Assembly: GCA_038143535.1 (NCBI GenBank)
Contig: JAYQMD010000001.1
Location: forward strand, 868,001-932,000
Direction: 5' to 3'
Source: UBA7446 sp038143535
GTDB taxonomy: Bacteria > Bacteroidota > Bacteroidia > Flavobacteriales > Flavobacteriaceae
DNA length: 64,000 bases
Shown piece by piece: positions 1-8,297 of the stretch (the first letter of the stretch is position 1; the number at the start of each line of letters is the position of its first letter). Made by a program: the position numbers and the translations under genes. The notes beneath the pieces are model-generated. The model had not been told where the DNA came from. It did not search any database and saw only the letters and a list, made by a program, of their open reading frames with translations.

Positions 1-1070
1 CCTTACATCAGCATCATATCAACCTGGGCGCCAAAACAGGCCCGTTTGCTGGCTTTGAAATGCCGCTTACCTATCAAGGGGTAAAAACCGAGCATCTGTG
101 TGTGCGTGAACATGTTGGGGTTTTTGACGTTTCCCACATGGGAGAGTTTTTGGTTAGTGGCCATTCAGCCAGAGCCTTATTACAACATACCACCAGCAAT
201 AATGTTGCAAAACTTGCCATCGGCGATGCGCAATATGCCTATATGCCCAACCATAACGGCGGTGTGGTTGACGATTTGTTGGTGTATCGACTAGAAGATA
301 AAAAATATATGTTGGTCGTAAACGCCAGCAATCTGGCTAAGGATTGGGATTGGCTTACAGCACAGAACAAGGACTTTGGCGTAAACCTAGAAAACAAATC
401 GGATGCCTATGCTCTATTGGCGGTACAAGGTCCCAAAGCACACGCCCTGATGAAGCAACTCACCACTATTGATACTGCCGCACAAAAAAGCTTTTCTGTA
501 GTGGAAACAACCGTAGCTGGTGTAATGCATGTTTTTGTGGCCACCACGGGCTATACTGGAGCAGGCGGTGTGGAGCTTTACGTTCCCGTTGCGCATGCCT
601 CAACAATTTGGGAAGCGCTGCTAAGCGAAGGTGCAGCATTTAAAATTCAACCCATTGGCTTGGCCGCACGAGATACCTTGCGCCTTGAAATGGGCTACTG
701 CCTCTACGGCCACGAATTAAGTGACACTACCTCACCCATTGCGGCCCGTCTGGCTTGGTGCACGGATTTTAGCAAATCCTTTGTGGGCGATGCACACATA
801 AAAAGAGACAAAGCAGAAGGTACTGCCCAAACACGGGTTGGTTTTAGCATGATAGAGCGTGGTATTCCAAGACAAGGGTATGCGCTGGTTGCAGCAGATG
901 GTAGCCCAATAGGCACGGTTAGCTCTGGCACCTCTTCACCTTCGTTAAAGTTGGGCATCGGCATGGGTTATGTAGACAAGGTATATGCCAAGATCGGTAC
1001 CGAAATTTATGTGCGCATACGTGATAAAAATGTTAAGGCGTGCATAAGCCGCCTACCTTTTATTTCCTAA
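1..1070 (+). CDS. gcvT: Aminomethyltransferase (glycine cleavage system T protein), 5' truncated by window edge
   Basis: T protein of the glycine cleavage system. It transfers the methylene group from the aminomethyl-lipoyl H protein to tetrahydrofolate in the cytoplasm, releasing ammonia. The frame is open from base 3 and reads GAKTGPFAGFEMP just before the ATG at base 60. That matches the conserved GcvT N-terminus, so the true start lies left of the window and the ATG at 60 is internal. DVSHMGEF, GVVDDLLVYR, GYTGAGGVELYVP, ARDTLRLEMGYCLYGHEL and GYVDK are family motifs, and only about 15-25 residues are missing. The TAA at 1068 is one base before the next gene, suggesting cotranscription. 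Confidence 0.96.
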   Translation, partial: LHQHHINLGAKTGPFAGFEMPLTYQGVKTEHLCVREHVGVFDVSHMGEFLVSGHSARALLQHTTSNNVAKLAIGDAQYAYMPNHNGGVVDDLLVYRLEDKKYMLVVNASNLAKDWDWLTAQNKDFGVNLENKSDAYALLAVQGPKAHALMKQLTTIDTAAQKSFSVVETTVAGVMHVFVATTGYTGAGGVELYVPVAHASTIWEALLSEGAAFKIQPIGLAARDTLRLEMGYCLYGHELSDTTSPIAARLAWCTDFSKSFVGDAHIKRDKAEGTAQTRVGFSMIERGIPRQGYALVAADGSPIGTVSSGTSSPSLKLGIGMGYVDKVYAKIGTEIYVRIRDKNVKACISRLPFIS

Positions 1071-1071
1071 C

Positions 1072-1904
1072 ATGAAACGCATACTCATTATTGGTGGAAG
1101 TGGTTTTATAGGTCGTGCCTTATACAAAGAACTGCATCCATACTTTGACGTATACGCCACCTACTGTACCCAAGAACGTTACGCAAAAAACAAACGCTAT
1201 TTTGAATACGATTTTAGAGAGGATGCACCCACCGAATTACTAAAATACATCAAGCCCGATGTAATCATATCGGCGCTTAGGGGTAAGGACGAGGGGCAGT
1301 TTGTGGCGCATGACATGCTTATCGCATATGCGGCTAAAAAGCAGACGCGTATGATTTTCCTTTCGGCTGCCAATGTTTTTGATAGCTTTCGCCACTACCC
1401 TAGCTATGAACACGATAAAACCTTTCGGAGAGTGAATATGGCAAAGGGAAGATAAAAATTGAAAATAAGCTGATGCGAATGCCGCCTTTTAGTTGGACGA
1501 TTGCGCGTTTACCCATGGTCTTTGGTGCAGGTGCTCCCCGACTTTTAAAACTCAAAACAGCCATAGCAAACCAAACGCCTTATGAAATTTTTCCCAACTC
1601 GGTCATTAATGTTGCAGCGGCTTATTTTGTTACCCAGCAGTTGCACTACATCATTAACCGAGATTTGTGGGGCATTTTCCATTTGGGCAGTAACGACTTG
1701 ATTCACCACGACGAATTTATCGCCCAACTGGTAGAAGGCTTGAAGTTATCCAAAAAGCCCTGCTACACCCATGTCTACGCCAGTAATATTGACCGTTATA
1801 TAGCGGTACTGCCCAAATACAACCCGCTGCCAAAACATCTGCGCTATACTTCTGAATCGGTTCTGCAAAACTGCTTGGGCATAATTACACCGGGAAAGCG
1901 ATGA
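1072..1904 (+). CDS. NAD(P)-dependent epimerase/reductase-like protein (RmlD-type SDR), frameshifted
   Basis: Extended short-chain dehydrogenase/epimerase of the dTDP-4-dehydrorhamnose reductase type. The N-terminus MKRILIIGGSGFIGRAL is a Rossmann nucleotide-binding motif (GGxGFIG). The gene is broken. Frame 1 runs to a TGA-free TAA at 1453, while the rest of the protein (ARLPMVFGAG, FHLGSNDLIHHDEF) is in frame 3. Adding one T to the run at 1423-1425 restores a continuous reading DKTFSESEYGKGKIKIENKL and gives a 277-residue protein, the normal size. So this is a one-base deletion, either real or a sequencing error. It starts one base after gcvT and its stop overlaps the next ATG (ATGA at 1901). 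Substrate unknown. Confidence 0.8.
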
Positions 1905-2092
1905 AGCAGCACGTAATCATTTGGATAATAGCTGTGGGTATGGCCTTGGGTTTGGGATGGATGGATCATGAAACCACCTCTTGGTGGGTGCTGTTCTGCA
2001 ATGACGGAAATGCGATTACCCTACTTCTTTTTACGCTTGTTCTTGCGAGTATCGGTTATGGAATACGTAATTTTGTTTGCAAAAAGCCATAG
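1901..2092 (+). CDS. Small two-helix membrane protein, function unknown
   Basis: A 63-residue protein with two hydrophobic segments (about residues 4-21 and 38-56) separated by a polar loop DHETTSWW. It is probably an inner-membrane protein and I do not recognise its family. The ATG overlaps the stop of the epimerase gene (ATGA), suggesting translational coupling in the gcvT-epimerase run. No other evidence of function. Confidence 0.6.
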   Translation: MKQHVIIWIIAVGMALGLGWMDHETTSWWVLFCNDGNAITLLLFTLVLASIGYGIRNFVCKKP

Positions 2093-2460
2093 TGTTCACG
2101 CTTTCTTAAACATTTTTATATATTTGAGTTGAACATTACCCAAATCTATTCTACTATAATGAAAAACCTACAGCGCATTCCCGACTTAAACATACAGCAG
2201 CTATATACACATACAGGTAAAAATCTTTTGACAAAGCATAAACCTGTTAGATGAAATAATTGAAAATCAAAAGACTATAAATCAATGCGCCATAATAAAA
2301 AGAAACGATTTATATATAATCAAATAAATGCCCTTTCGGCAAGCTCAACAGATTTACGGATATACACTAGCTGGGTTACACTCAGCTTTTAGCTGATTAA
2401 AATCTCTGCGATTTGCAATGCAAATCCTCGATCTTTTGAAAATTTAATCCAACGCCCCTT
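2093..2460. other. Intergenic region with inverted repeats and a possible 31-codon ORF
   Basis: No recognisable gene. TATATTTG at 2119-2126 matches the Bacteroidetes -7 box and precedes a 31-codon ORF (ATG 2159 to TGA 2254) of unknown relationship. At 2410-2426 there is a perfect inverted repeat GATTTGCA-A-TGCAAATC. At 2331-2350 the sequence CCCTTTCGGCAAGCTCAACA resembles the TTCGACAAGCTCAG-type oligomer that I recall as repeated in many bacterial genomes; this is recall, not a search. AGCTG/CAGCT arms lie near 2370-2390. Confidence 0.4.
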
Positions 2461-2490
2461 TTGCAAACACTAACGGCTTTTTTACCTTTG
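2461..2490 (+). promoter_or_regulatory. Predicted promoter of yebC
   Basis: TTG at 2461-2463, a 19-base spacer, then TACCTTTG at 2483-2490. This fits the known Bacteroidetes consensus (TTG -33, TAnnTTTG -7). The ATG of yebC is 13 bases downstream. Confidence 0.75.
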
Positions 2491-2503
2491 ACAAAACGAT
2501 TTT

Positions 2504-3220
2504 ATGGGAAGAGCATTTGAGTTTCGCAAAGCACGTAAGATGAAGCGCTGGTCGGCTATGGCCAAGACCTTTACCCGCATTGGCAAGGATATTGTCATGG
2601 CAGTAAAGGAAGGCGGTCCCCATCCAGAGAGTAATTCGCGTTTGCGTGCCGTAATTCAAAATGCCAAGGCAGCCAACATGCCCAAGGACAATATCGAGCG
2701 CGCCATCAAACGTGCCACCGACAAAAGCACCGAAAACTACAAAGAAGTGCTCTTTGAGGGCTATGCCCCTCACGGTATTGCAATACTGGTAGAAACCGCC
2801 ACAGACAACAACAACCGTACGGTGGCCAACGTCCGCAGCTACTTTAACAAATGCAACGGCAACCTGGGTACATCTGGATCTGTGGAATTTATGTTTGATC
2901 GCACCTGCAACTTCCGTATCCCCAACGAAGGCCTAGATGCCGAGGAACTTGAACTGGAATTTATTGACTTTGGCGTAGATGAAGTTTTTGTAGACGAAGA
3001 TGGCATACTGCTCTATGCGCCTTTTGAAAGCTTTGGCGCCATCCAAAAAGAATTGGAAAAACGTGACATTGAAATCCTGTCTTCAGGCTTTGAGCGTATC
3101 CCTACCACCACCACTACCCTCTCTGATGGGGCGATTGAAGAAGTGGAAAAACTGCTTGAAAAACTTGAGGAAGACGACGACGTTCAAAATGTTTATCACA
3201 CCATGGTTCTAACCGAGTAA
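2504..3220 (+). CDS. YebC/PmpR family DNA-binding transcriptional regulator (TACO1 family)
   Basis: Member of the YebC/PmpR/TACO1 family, 238 residues, the usual length. The start MGRAFEFRKARK, then FTRIGKDIVMAVKEGG, KAANMPKDNIERAIKRA and NNNRTVANVRSYFNKCNGNLGTSGSV are family signatures. Members were described as transcriptional regulators, and more recent work links some to relief of ribosome stalling. Which role applies here cannot be told from sequence. It is monocistronic with its own promoter. Its last 12 bases overlap the 3' end of convergent kdsB. The start is fixed by the conserved MGR N-terminus and the promoter position. Confidence 0.93.
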   Translation: MGRAFEFRKARKMKRWSAMAKTFTRIGKDIVMAVKEGGPHPESNSRLRAVIQNAKAANMPKDNIERAIKRATDKSTENYKEVLFEGYAPHGIAILVETATDNNNRTVANVRSYFNKCNGNLGTSGSVEFMFDRTCNFRIPNEGLDAEELELEFIDFGVDEVFVDEDGILLYAPFESFGAIQKELEKRDIEILSSGFERIPTTTTTLSDGAIEEVEKLLEKLEEDDDVQNVYHTMVLTE

Positions 3221-3928
3221 GGCAGTAGCCTTCACCAAATCCTCGGGAGTATCGATACCCACACCTACAAAATCTGTTTTTAGCATTTGCATCACCTTGC
3301 CCATTTCGAGGTAGCGTATAGCTTCAATTTTTTCTGCTTGCTCCAGTAGCGTTGGCGCTTGGGCATAAAAATCCATTAGTGCTGCCTTGCGAAAGGCGTA
3401 TATCCCCACATGACGATAGGCCTGACCGGGAACACACATAAACGGTATGGCGGCACGTGAAAAATAGAGTGCCCTACCCTGATTATCTGATACCACTTTT
3501 ACCACATTTGGGTTTTCAATAGCTTCTTTGTTGGCAATGGGAATCATCAACGAAGCCAGGTCTATAATACCTTCGCTGTCTTGTTTAAAGGCATTAATCA
3601 AATCGGAAAGGGCTTGCGTAGAAATAAACGGTTCATCGCCTTGCACGTTGATAATCACGTCAGCGTCCAACTGTTCGGCACACTCTGCCACGCGGTTACT
3701 ACCACAATCGTGCACCAACTGACTACGATAAACCTGTCCGCCTATGGTTTTGATATGGCTAGCGATGGCATCTGAATCGGTCGCCACCCAAACTTCATCA
3801 AAGAGCTTGGTCTGTTGCACAGCTTCATAGGTGCGTTGCAATACGGTCTTACCTGCCAAATCAGCCAAAAGCTTACCAGGAAAGCGTTGTGCTTCGTAAC
3901 GGGCGGGAATAACAGCTATTATACGCAT
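3209..3928 (-). CDS. kdsB: 3-deoxy-manno-octulosonate cytidylyltransferase (CMP-Kdo synthetase)
   Basis: Activates Kdo with CTP to CMP-Kdo, the donor for the inner core of lipopolysaccharide, in the cytoplasm. At 239 residues it has the normal length. The nucleotidyltransferase N-terminus IIAVIPARYEAQRFPGKLL and the motif NVQGDEP are diagnostic, and YRHVGIYAFRK is typical of the C-terminal half. The gene has its own promoter, whose -33 box lies inside the 3' end of the upstream helicase gene. The predicted transcript would begin at or within a base or two of the ATG. A later gene in this window, kpsF/kdsD, acts upstream in the same Kdo pathway. Confidence 0.96.
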   Translation of the reverse strand: MRIIAVIPARYEAQRFPGKLLADLAGKTVLQRTYEAVQQTKLFDEVWVATDSDAIASHIKTIGGQVYRSQLVHDCGSNRVAECAEQLDADVIINVQGDEPFISTQALSDLINAFKQDSEGIIDLASLMIPIANKEAIENPNVVKVVSDNQGRALYFSRAAIPFMCVPGQAYRHVGIYAFRKAALMDFYAQAPTLLEQAEKIEAIRYLEMGKVMQMLKTDFVGVGIDTPEDLVKATALLG

Positions 3929-3932
3929 GGGG

Positions 3933-3960
3933 CAAAAGTAATCAAATCAATCCGCATCAA
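3933..3960 (-). promoter_or_regulatory. Predicted promoter of kdsB, leaderless geometry
   Basis: On the minus strand: TTG (complement of 3958-3960), a 17-base spacer, TACTTTTG (complement of 3933-3940), then CCCC and the ATG. With a -7 box this close to the start codon, transcription should begin at about the A of the ATG. The -33 box overlaps the coding sequence of the helicase gene. Confidence 0.75.
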
Positions 3961-5371
3961 AGAAGGAATCATCAAATCCCACCAGGAACAATTGTTCAGA
4001 GGCACGGGTAACAGCGGTGTAGAGCCACCTAAAAAAGCCGGCGTCTAGACCGTCGGGCAAATAAGGTTTCTCAACCAATACCCGTTTCCACTGCCCTCCT
4101 TGCGCTTTATGACAGGTAAAGGCATAGGCATATTTGACCTGCAGCGCATTAAAAAATGAATTCTTTTTGACATTTAAATACTGTTTGTACTGCGGCAAAT
4201 GGGCATAGTCTTCCCTAACTGCTTGATAGAGCTTAGTGTTTTGTTCAAAAGAAAGGGCGTGTGTTTCCGATGCTAGCGTATCGAGCAAAAAGACGGTGTC
4301 AAAGGGTTCTTCGTCTGGGTAGTCGAGCATACGAACACTTACCTCGGCAAATCTAAAATCATAGAGTTCCTTAATGGCCTTAATCCTGAGTACCTCTACC
4401 GTATCGCCATTGGCAATAAATCCAGGACCAGAAGTAGGTTCCAGCCAGTGGTAATTATTCTTGACCACCATCAACAAATCGCCCGTGGCCAAGTCAGGTT
4501 CTTTTCCTAAAATTTGAGATCTTATTTGTTGGTTATAGCCATTGGCGCGTTTGTTCGAACGCACAATACAAGCGGTTTCCTCACGCCCAACCTCTCTAAA
4601 AGAAGTCTCTAAGGCATCTTGAATTTCATAACCGTCTTGCAGCCTGATGATGTCCGGAAATTTGGCTAGAATAAACTGAAAACGCTCCGTTTGGTTGTTG
4701 AGCAATTGCTGTCTGATTCGCGTAGCGTTAAACAAAATACCAGAGTCTTTTCCTTGACGCACCACCTCGTCCAGTTCTACCTCTTGTGGTGCCAGTTTGT
4801 ATGTTAATGACAATACGTTTGCATCCAACGCCGGGCTCAACGTGGTATGGACTGGAGGCAATTGGGCGGTATCGCCCACAAACATCAATTTGCAGCCTTC
4901 GCCTGAACGTACGTACTCAATCAAATCGTGGAGCAGCGAGCCGTTTTCAAAGAGTTTGCTTTGCTGCTGTATGTTGGCAATCATTGAGGCCTCATCAACC
5001 AAGAAAAGGGTGCGCTTGAATTTGTTCTTTTGCAATTTGAATTTAAGGTTGCCTTGGCGTTCTTGATGGGTAAAATAAATGCGTTTATGAATGGTACAGG
5101 CAGCGCGATTGGCATAAGCTGCCATGACTTTTGCGGCCCGCCCTGTGGGTGCCATAAGCACTGTTTTAAAGCGCAACTTAGCAATGGACTTTACCAATGC
5201 GCCAATAAGCGTGGTCTTCCCCGTACCGGCATATCCCTTTAAAACAAACACCGCCTCGGCTGATTTATCGTCAAAAAAAGACGCCATTGCGTGCAGCGCT
5301 TCTTCTTGTGCGCTCGTGGGCTCAAAAGGAAATGCATCAATAAGTGTGTTGACTAAAGCTGTGGAATCCAT
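3947..5371 (-). CDS. RecD-like ATP-dependent DNA helicase (AAA_30/UvrD_C_2 type)
   Basis: Superfamily 1 helicase of the RecD/COG0507 type, about 474 residues. Walker A is KGYAGTGKTT near residue 50, Walker B/motif II is LFLVDEASMI, followed by MFVGDTAQLPPV (motif III). The C-terminal UvrD_C_2 motif is AYAFTCHKAQGGQWKRVLVE with LYTAVTRASEQL (motif VI). These proteins are common single-gene helicases in Flavobacteriia, separate from RecBCD, and the exact role is unknown. I chose ATG 5371 (MDSTALV) over the longer reading from 5458, because that extension would overlap the divergent gene and its promoter and has no family support. Confidence 0.88.
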   Translation of the reverse strand: MDSTALVNTLIDAFPFEPTSAQEEALHAMASFFDDKSAEAVFVLKGYAGTGKTTLIGALVKSIAKLRFKTVLMAPTGRAAKVMAAYANRAACTIHKRIYFTHQERQGNLKFKLQKNKFKRTLFLVDEASMIANIQQQSKLFENGSLLHDLIEYVRSGEGCKLMFVGDTAQLPPVHTTLSPALDANVLSLTYKLAPQEVELDEVVRQGKDSGILFNATRIRQQLLNNQTERFQFILAKFPDIIRLQDGYEIQDALETSFREVGREETACIVRSNKRANGYNQQIRSQILGKEPDLATGDLLMVVKNNYHWLEPTSGPGFIANGDTVEVLRIKAIKELYDFRFAEVSVRMLDYPDEEPFDTVFLLDTLASETHALSFEQNTKLYQAVREDYAHLPQYKQYLNVKKNSFFNALQVKYAYAFTCHKAQGGQWKRVLVEKPYLPDGLDAGFFRWLYTAVTRASEQLFLVGFDDSFFDAD

Positions 5372-5423
5372 TGTATAAATGTAGGAATGTTTTATTGAAG
5401 GACGCAGGGATTGAAAAAAATTG

Positions 5424-5431
5424 TAAATTTG
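5424..5431 (+). promoter_or_regulatory. Predicted -7 box upstream of the 5457 gene
   Basis: TAAATTTG matches TAnnTTTG. The nearest TTG (5395-5397) is 26 bases away, longer than usual, so the -33 element is uncertain. The ATG is 25 bases downstream. Confidence 0.5.
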
Positions 5432-5456
5432 AGTGCTTTTAAATTTATTGGCCACC

Positions 5457-6107
5457 ATGAAAAAAATATTACTACCCGTATTATGGATCCTTATATTATT
5501 CTTCGCATATAAGTTATTCTATTCCATTTACGACCCCATTCTATTCAATAAAGTCAAAGTAGAACGTTATGCAGACGTTATTTCAAACCTGAAAGATATT
5601 GGCAAAGCACAAGTAGCCCACAAATCTGTTAACGGATATTACGCACAAGATTTCAAGAGCTTGATAAAGTTTATTGACACTGCCGAGTATATCATCTTAG
5701 AAAAAAGAGATTCCAGCTATTTAGAGTACGATCGCACCTATCGCATCGATATGCTGCGCGAAGTACAAATTGTAGATACCTTGGGATTTGTTTCTGTTAA
5801 AGACTCCTTGTTTGGTGAATCTGACCATTATACAACCATGATGAAAGTTCCCGTTAAAGGTATTGATACCGTTTTTGCAATTAAAGCAGATGTCATCGAA
5901 AAAAACAATTATCCGGTAGCGGTATTTGAAGTGAGTGTGTCTAAAGATTTGATACTTCACGATCAAGACCCGTATTTGTTGGAACAAGAAAAAGCGACTA
6001 TTTCCGTAGATGGTGTAAATGGTCCCGATATTGTATTGGGCTCATTGACAGAAGTAAGCACCAACGGAAACTGGCCTACCATTTACGATGCCAGAATACA
6101 AGAATAA
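5457..6107 (+). CDS. Conserved hypothetical protein with N-terminal membrane anchor
   Basis: A 216-residue protein beginning MKKILLPVLWILILFFAYKL, a single N-terminal membrane helix (residues 4-20) without a signal-peptidase or lipoprotein site. The rest would be periplasmic. Residues 30-70 (ERYADVISNLKDIGKAQVAH, then GYYAQDFKSLIKFIDT) are reminiscent of pilin-like helices that follow a membrane anchor, but this is only a resemblance. Function unknown. In flavobacteria I recall a similar gene next to DUF3822. The ATG at 5457 is preferred over the in-frame codon at 5433, which would put charged-free LLNLLAT before the anchor. It overlaps the next gene by 20 bases. Confidence 0.75.
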   Translation: MKKILLPVLWILILFFAYKLFYSIYDPILFNKVKVERYADVISNLKDIGKAQVAHKSVNGYYAQDFKSLIKFIDTAEYIILEKRDSSYLEYDRTYRIDMLREVQIVDTLGFVSVKDSLFGESDHYTTMMKVPVKGIDTVFAIKADVIEKNNYPVAVFEVSVSKDLILHDQDPYLLEQEKATISVDGVNGPDIVLGSLTEVSTNGNWPTIYDARIQE

Positions 6108-6906
6108 AAATAAAGAAAGTGACTTAAAGCTGTCCATTCACGTATACGTGAATGGACTTTCTTTTTTTACGCACAACCAAAAAACCAATAAGGCCTCTCA
6201 AATCTACAGGGCCGTTTTTGATGCTTATGTGCCTGTTGAAAACCTTCACGAGAACATACGTGCAGCACTCAAAACGCATGGCATACTGGAGCAGGCTTAC
6301 AATGAAGTCCGTTGTAGCGTTGAGAACAATCTAGCAACCCTAGTACCCAAATCACTGTTTGAAGAAGCTGCCCTTCACGAATATGTACAAAAAGACATAG
6401 ACGTTAAGCCCAACGACTTTATTACATACGATGTGGATCCCAGTACAGATTGGATTTGTGTATATGCGCCTTTTGTCAACGTAAACAACATGTTGCTAGA
6501 TGAATTTGGGTCTTTTAGCTACTACCACGCCGTAAGCGTATGGCTTAGCGCCCTATCCCATCACAGTGCCGCCGATGGCGCCTTGGTTTGGAGTTTATAT
6601 AAAGAACAAGACCACTTACATATTGCCTTACTGCGAGATAAAAAATTGCAATTCTACAATTGCTTTGAGGCTTCAAATGCAAAAGACATGGTTTATTACG
6701 TATTACTCACAGCAAAAGAGAAAAACATCAGTCCCAACGAAGTACCGCTTTTTATAGCAGGAGATATTGCTGTTGACGATGAAATCTATAAAGACCTACA
6801 CGAATTTGTGAGAAGCATCAATCCGCTTACGGCAGAAAACGATTTGGAGCACGTGGTACCCCGAATCAGCACCCATCAAGATTTTTGTTTACTAAACCTG
6901 TTTTAA
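6088..6906 (+). CDS. DUF3822 family protein
   Basis: A 272-residue cytoplasmic protein of the Bacteroidetes-specific DUF3822 family, function unknown. The family assignment rests on the N-terminal LKLSIHVYVNGLSFFT, on FVNVNNMLLDEFGSF in the middle, and on its place directly upstream of rsmD, where the family is usually found. The start overlaps the previous gene by 20 bases. The stop overlaps the next start (TAATG at 6904), so translation of rsmD is probably coupled. A perfect hairpin followed by a T-run lies inside codons 15-27 and could attenuate transcription. Confidence 0.8.
   Translation: MPEYKNKNKESDLKLSIHVYVNGLSFFTHNQKTNKASQIYRAVFDAYVPVENLHENIRAALKTHGILEQAYNEVRCSVENNLATLVPKSLFEEAALHEYVQKDIDVKPNDFITYDVDPSTDWICVYAPFVNVNNMLLDEFGSFSYYHAVSVWLSALSHHSAADGALVWSLYKEQDHLHIALLRDKKLQFYNCFEASNAKDMVYYVLLTAKEKNISPNEVPLFIAGDIAVDDEIYKDLHEFVRSINPLTAENDLEHVVPRISTHQDFCLLNLF
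6132..6168 (+). terminator. Intrinsic terminator-like hairpin inside the start of DUF3822
   Basis: GTCCATTCACG-TATA-CGTGAATGGAC (6132-6157) is an 11-bp perfect stem with a 4-base loop (26-bp perfect palindrome). It is followed immediately by TTTCTTTTTTT. It has every hallmark of a Rho-independent terminator on the plus strand, placed 25 bases after the stop of the upstream gene but within the DUF3822 reading frame. Confidence 0.7.
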
Positions 6907-7442
6907 TGCGAATTGTTGCTGGCACATTAAAAGGAAGGCGCATCAATCCTCCGAAAAAACTTCCTGTTCGACCCACAACTGACAGAGCCAAAGAAGCCCT
7001 ATTTAACATCCTTGTCCATCAATACGATTTTGAGCGTTGCAATGTACTGGATCTGTATTCAGGCACGGGAAGCATCAGCTATGAATTTGGCTCAAGAGGT
7101 GTTGCAAGCATCATTGCCGTGGATCAACATCAAGGTTGTATTCGTTTTATTTCCCAAACCGCAACAGCGCTTTCACTGCCCATTACAACCGTTAAAATGC
7201 CCGTCTTATTGTTTCTGGAACGAAACAGCAATAGCTTTGACTTTATTTTTGCCGATCCGCCCTATGCTTTTGAACTAGCGACCTACAAAATCATGATTAA
7301 TTCTATTTTCGAAAAGAAGGCGCTGTCGGATGATGGCCTCTTGATTGTGGAACACGCCGAACAAATCGACTTGTCTGATACCGCACATTTTAGCCATGCC
7401 CGAAGCTATGGTAGTAGCGTCTTTTCGTTTTTTACTTGCTAA
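6906..7442 (+). CDS. rsmD: 16S rRNA (guanine(966)-N(2))-methyltransferase
   Basis: SAM-dependent methyltransferase that modifies G966 of 16S rRNA during 30S assembly. At 178 residues from MRIVAGTLKGRRI it has the family length. PVRPTTDRAKEALFNIL, VLDLYSGTGSISYEFGSRG (SAM-binding motif I) and FADPPYAF (the DPPY catalytic motif of N-methyltransferases) are present. The ATG overlaps the DUF3822 stop, which decides this start over an upstream in-frame codon at 6885. The stop codon directly abuts the stop of the convergent rhomboid gene, leaving no intergenic base. Confidence 0.95.
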   Translation: MRIVAGTLKGRRINPPKKLPVRPTTDRAKEALFNILVHQYDFERCNVLDLYSGTGSISYEFGSRGVASIIAVDQHQGCIRFISQTATALSLPITTVKMPVLLFLERNSNSFDFIFADPPYAFELATYKIMINSIFEKKALSDDGLLIVEHAEQIDLSDTAHFSHARSYGSSVFSFFTC

Positions 7443-8297
7443 TTACTGTTTTCCCGCGCGGAACAAGTATTCCTTCTCGGCTTTTGTCAAACTCTCATAT
7501 CCCGAAGATGCAATCTTATCCAGTATGGCATCAATTTTCTTTTGATCAACAGCTTTAGAGGCAGGCGTTTTTGCACGTCGCTTGGGACGCTTGGATTTGG
7601 GCGTGCCGTTTAAAGACTTTTTAAAGACTTCATACGTATTAATAAACCAACCGCCAATATCGTTACCTTGGAGAAACTGCCTTTGGTACACATATCCCCA
7701 TAGGGCACCCCCTAAGTGGGCAATGTGACCACCAGCATTGGAGGTAGGTATTTGTGCCAAATCAATAAATATAAACGCCAATGCGATATACTTCAGTGGT
7801 ATCGAAAACACAAAAACACGAATGGGTGAATTGGGCATATAAGAGGCCATAAAAATCAATACGGCCATCACCCCTGCCGAGCTTCCAATAAGGCTACCCT
7901 CAATATAACTGAACACCGGAAATACGTTGTAAGAAATCAAATACGTAAGCCCACCAGCAATGATGCCGACAAAAAAAGTATTGAGTAAGAGCTTTTCCTT
8001 AAACAGGTTGAGCATCAGACGCCCCGAAATATAGAGCAGCATCATATTCCAAAAAATATGGCCTATAGAGGCGTGGAATAAGCCATAGGTGAGTATGGTC
8101 CATGGACGGAAGATGGCAGTTTTGATATTTGCCGAAAGTTCTACATAGTTAAACCATCCTGAAATTGATATTTTAAATAAGTATAGAAAGGTAGTTAAAA
8201 TAAAGGGCAGCACAAAAGACACCACATTAATGGCAATGATTTTTTCTAGGATGTTGAGCTTTGTAAAACGCAATTTTATGTCTTTCCACATTCCCAT
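7443..8297 (-). CDS. Rhomboid family intramembrane serine protease (second of a tandem pair)
   Basis: A 284-residue polytopic membrane protein. Rhomboid features are HASIGHIFWNMMLLYISG (helix 2 histidine/asparagine region), the serine motif GSSAGVMAVL and the histidine motif GHIAHLGGALWG. The serine motif is GxSA rather than GxSG, but serine and histidine are both present, so activity is plausible. A C-terminal basic tail (PKSKRPKRRAKTPASK, then a helix) extends about 70 residues beyond the membrane domain, probably in the cytoplasm. The start overlaps the stop of the first rhomboid gene (TAATG). Substrate unknown. Confidence 0.9.
   Translation of the reverse strand: MGMWKDIKLRFTKLNILEKIIAINVVSFVLPFILTTFLYLFKISISGWFNYVELSANIKTAIFRPWTILTYGLFHASIGHIFWNMMLLYISGRLMLNLFKEKLLLNTFFVGIIAGGLTYLISYNVFPVFSYIEGSLIGSSAGVMAVLIFMASYMPNSPIRVFVFSIPLKYIALAFIFIDLAQIPTSNAGGHIAHLGGALWGYVYQRQFLQGNDIGGWFINTYEVFKKSLNGTPKSKRPKRRAKTPASKAVDQKKIDAILDKIASSGYESLTKAEKEYLFRAGKQ

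Noticed and set aside
1415..1460. Programmed -1 or +1 frameshifting in the epimerase gene (and kpsF, lnt, M28)
   Set aside because: No slippery heptamer with a following stem or pseudoknot, four unrelated genes are affected, and each is fixed by one base, so indel error or mutation is simpler.
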